The position numbers and the translations under genes are program-made. From Bacteroides sp. (GTDB lineage Bacteria > Bacteroidota > Bacteroidia > Bacteroidales > Bacteroidaceae), in NCBI GenBank assembly GCA_021204375.1, contig JAJPZL010000206.1:1-8390 (forward strand): DNA of 8,390 nt, in the 5' to 3' direction. Shown piece by piece: positions 6,692 through 8,390 of this stretch (positions are counted from its first letter, which is position 1; each line of letters begins with the position of its first letter). The notes under the pieces were generated by a model. It saw only the letters and a program-made list of their open reading frames with translations, did no database searches and was not told the origin of the DNA.

Positions 6692-8390
6692 GGATTTGAC
6701 GGGTATATCGTAAGTGATTGTGGAGCGATCGGCAACCTGACATCCAGAAAGCACTATACGGCTATGGATAAAGTGGAAGCTGCCCGCCAGAGCCTGGCTG
6801 CCGGTATTACGACAAATTGCGGAGATACCTATAACGATAAAGGGGTGATCGAAGCGGCTGTTAACGGAGGTATTGGTAGGGAAGATATCGATTTTACCTG
6901 CCGTACGCTGTTGCGTGTTATGTTCAGAAAGGGGTTGTTTGAAGATAACCCTTCGCAGTCGCTCGACTGGAACAAACTGTATGAAGGGTGGAACAGCGAG
7001 CCTCACCGGGCCGTTACCCAGCGGGCTACGCAGGAATCCATCGTCTTGCTGGAGAATAAAGATACTATCCTTCCGTTGTCTAAAACGCTGAGATCCATTG
7101 CAGTGATCGGGCCCGGTGCAGACGATCTGCAACCGGGGGATTATACGGGAAAAACACTTCCCGGTCAGCTGAAGTCGGTACTTACCGGTGTGAAAGCGGC
7201 AGTAAGTCCGGCCACTAAAGTGGTTTACGAAAAGGGATATGACTTTTTTTATCGGGAAAATACCCGGATAGATAAAGCGGTAAAAGCAGCGAAGCAGGCC
7301 GAAGTAACGGTTTTGGTGTTGGGCGATTGTACCAGCAGCGAGGGGCAGACCGATGTGAAGAAAACATCGGGCGAAAATCACGACCTGGCGACTCTTATGC
7401 TGCCGGGTGACCAGCAAAAATTGCTGGAGGCTGTTTGTGCCACCGGAAAACCGGTTATCCTGGTTTTGCAGGCAGGACGTCCGTTCAACCTGAGTTATGC
7501 GGCAGAACATTGCCAGGATATCCTGGTAAACTGGCTTCCCGGCCAGGAGGGGGGATATGCTACGGCGGATGTATTGTTCGGAGATCACAATCCGGCGGGT
7601 CGTCTGCCTATGACCTTCCCGCAACATGTAGGCCAGGTGCCTTTGTACTATAGCTTTAAAACATCGGGCAGAAGGTATGAATATTCGGATATGGAATACT
7701 ATCCGCTCTACTCTTTCGGATACGGACTTAGCTATACCTCGTTTGAATATTCCAACCTGGAGATCGGGCTGCAACCCAACGGAAATATCCAGGTGTCGGC
7801 CGGTGTGAAGAATACTGGTGCAAGAGCCGGGGATGAAGTAGTACAGTTGTATAGTACGGATATGTATGCGAGTGTGAAGACCCGGGTGGTGGAGTTGAAA
7901 GATTTCGAACGGATCCATTTGCAGCCGGGCGAAACTAAAACCGTGACTTTTACACTGACCCCTTACCAGCTCTCTTTACTGAATGACCGTATGGGCCGGG
8001 TGGTTGAACCGGGTGAATTTAAAATTATGGTGGGCGAGACCAGTCCGTTGTATGAAGCCAATAACCGGATCAAAGATAGCCTGCACTATCCGGATGCTAC
8101 GAAAGGTCTGGTGGGCTCTCTGGATTATCCGATGAGTTTCCAGGCAGATTTTAAATTACAGGTCCTGAATTTGTATGAGGATCCGGTTTCTAATACTAAG
8201 ACCGCTCTGCTTTCGGTAACCAATACAGGGACCCTGACCGATACAGGGAAAGTAACGATGTATGTAAATGGGAAGCGGGTAGGGGACGACCGCCATTTTG
8301 AACTGGATCCGGGCGAAGAAAAAGAGTTGCGTTTTAAGTTTGATGCCGGTAAAGGGGAGGAGGTTTCGTTTGTAAGTAAATATAATATGG

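Larger units (their letters stand above)
5488..8390 (+). pseudogene. secreted GH3 beta-glycosidase with discoidin-like N-domain, frameshift and TAG, 3' end outside window
   Basis: This is a second family 3 glycoside hydrolase, at least 967 residues when corrected and still open at the window edge. ATG 5488 gives a long basic start, then a hydrophobic stretch and CLCAQDF, a likely signal peptidase site after A41. Residues about 43-165 (ATVDKDPETGWQL onward) resemble an F5/8 type C carbohydrate-binding domain. The GH3 barrel follows, with DPRWGR, TTPKHFGEHG (K330/H331) and the nucleophile in YIVSDCGA (D410, codon 6716-6718). Next come the GH3 C-terminal domain (GDQQKLLEA, FGYGLSYTSFEY), a fibronectin III-like domain, and an extra beta-rich domain from about residue 865 (SVTNTGTLTDTG), resembling CARDB-type modules. 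There are two lesions: an extra G in the G7 run at 6504-6510, and TAG 6689-6691 replacing the Trp of DEWGFDG. From 6692 to 8390 I read no stop. As written, the product ends at 6597 before the nucleophile. The substrate is probably a beta-linked oligosaccharide. Confidence 0.9.

Noticed and set aside
7244..7250. T7 tract in the plus-strand GH3 as a further frameshift site
   Set aside because: The frame stays open and family-like across it (YDFFYRENT), so it is in phase.
6533..7918. Long antisense open frame of 461 codons on the minus strand
   Set aside because: It lies opposite conserved GH3 coding sequence, and its translation is rich in Arg, His, Gln and Ser with no recognisable domain. It is a shadow of the real frame.

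Overview
The window looks like a Bacteroidales (Bacteroides/Parabacteroides/Dysgonomonas-like) chromosome. The grounds are a B. subtilis-type cytochrome b subunit of succinate dehydrogenase/fumarate reductase, two large secreted family 3 glycoside hydrolases (one with an inserted PA14 domain, one with a discoidin-like N-terminus), A-rich leaders without consistent Shine-Dalgarno sites, and TTTATTTG boxes resembling the Bacteroides -7 element. No RNA gene, insertion sequence or CRISPR array was seen.

Layout. Positions 1-61 may hold the last codons of an upstream gene. A plus-strand run follows: a radical SAM/SPASM-like protein (82-1198), a short flavodoxin (1209-1647), a small intact membrane protein (1697-2038) and the cytochrome b subunit sdhC/frdC (2073-2723). 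The sdhA and sdhB genes that normally follow are absent. Instead, 25 bp on, a convergent minus-strand GH3 gene occupies 2749-5307. A 180-bp intergenic region separates it from a second, divergent GH3 gene (5488 to beyond the window end).

The striking feature is that five of the six clear genes are interrupted while the rest of each reading frame stays well conserved. I count seven lesions. Three are +1 frameshifts, each in a long homopolymer (T8 at 570-577, T8 at 1336-1343, G7 at 6504-6510). Four are premature stops, each explained by one C:G-to-T:A transition (probable CAG to TAG at 2445 and at 5238-5236, CAA to TAA at 4674-4672, TGG to TAG at 6689). Homopolymer slippage plus transitions is the spectrum expected from mismatch-repair deficiency. 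The alternatives are recent pseudogenisation in a host-restricted lineage, phase variation for the tracts, or consensus sequencing error.

If intact, the left half would supply an uncharacterised radical SAM enzyme with its likely flavodoxin electron donor and a quinone-reactive membrane anchor. The right half would supply two exported beta-glycosidases for plant or host glycans, probably under shared local control.
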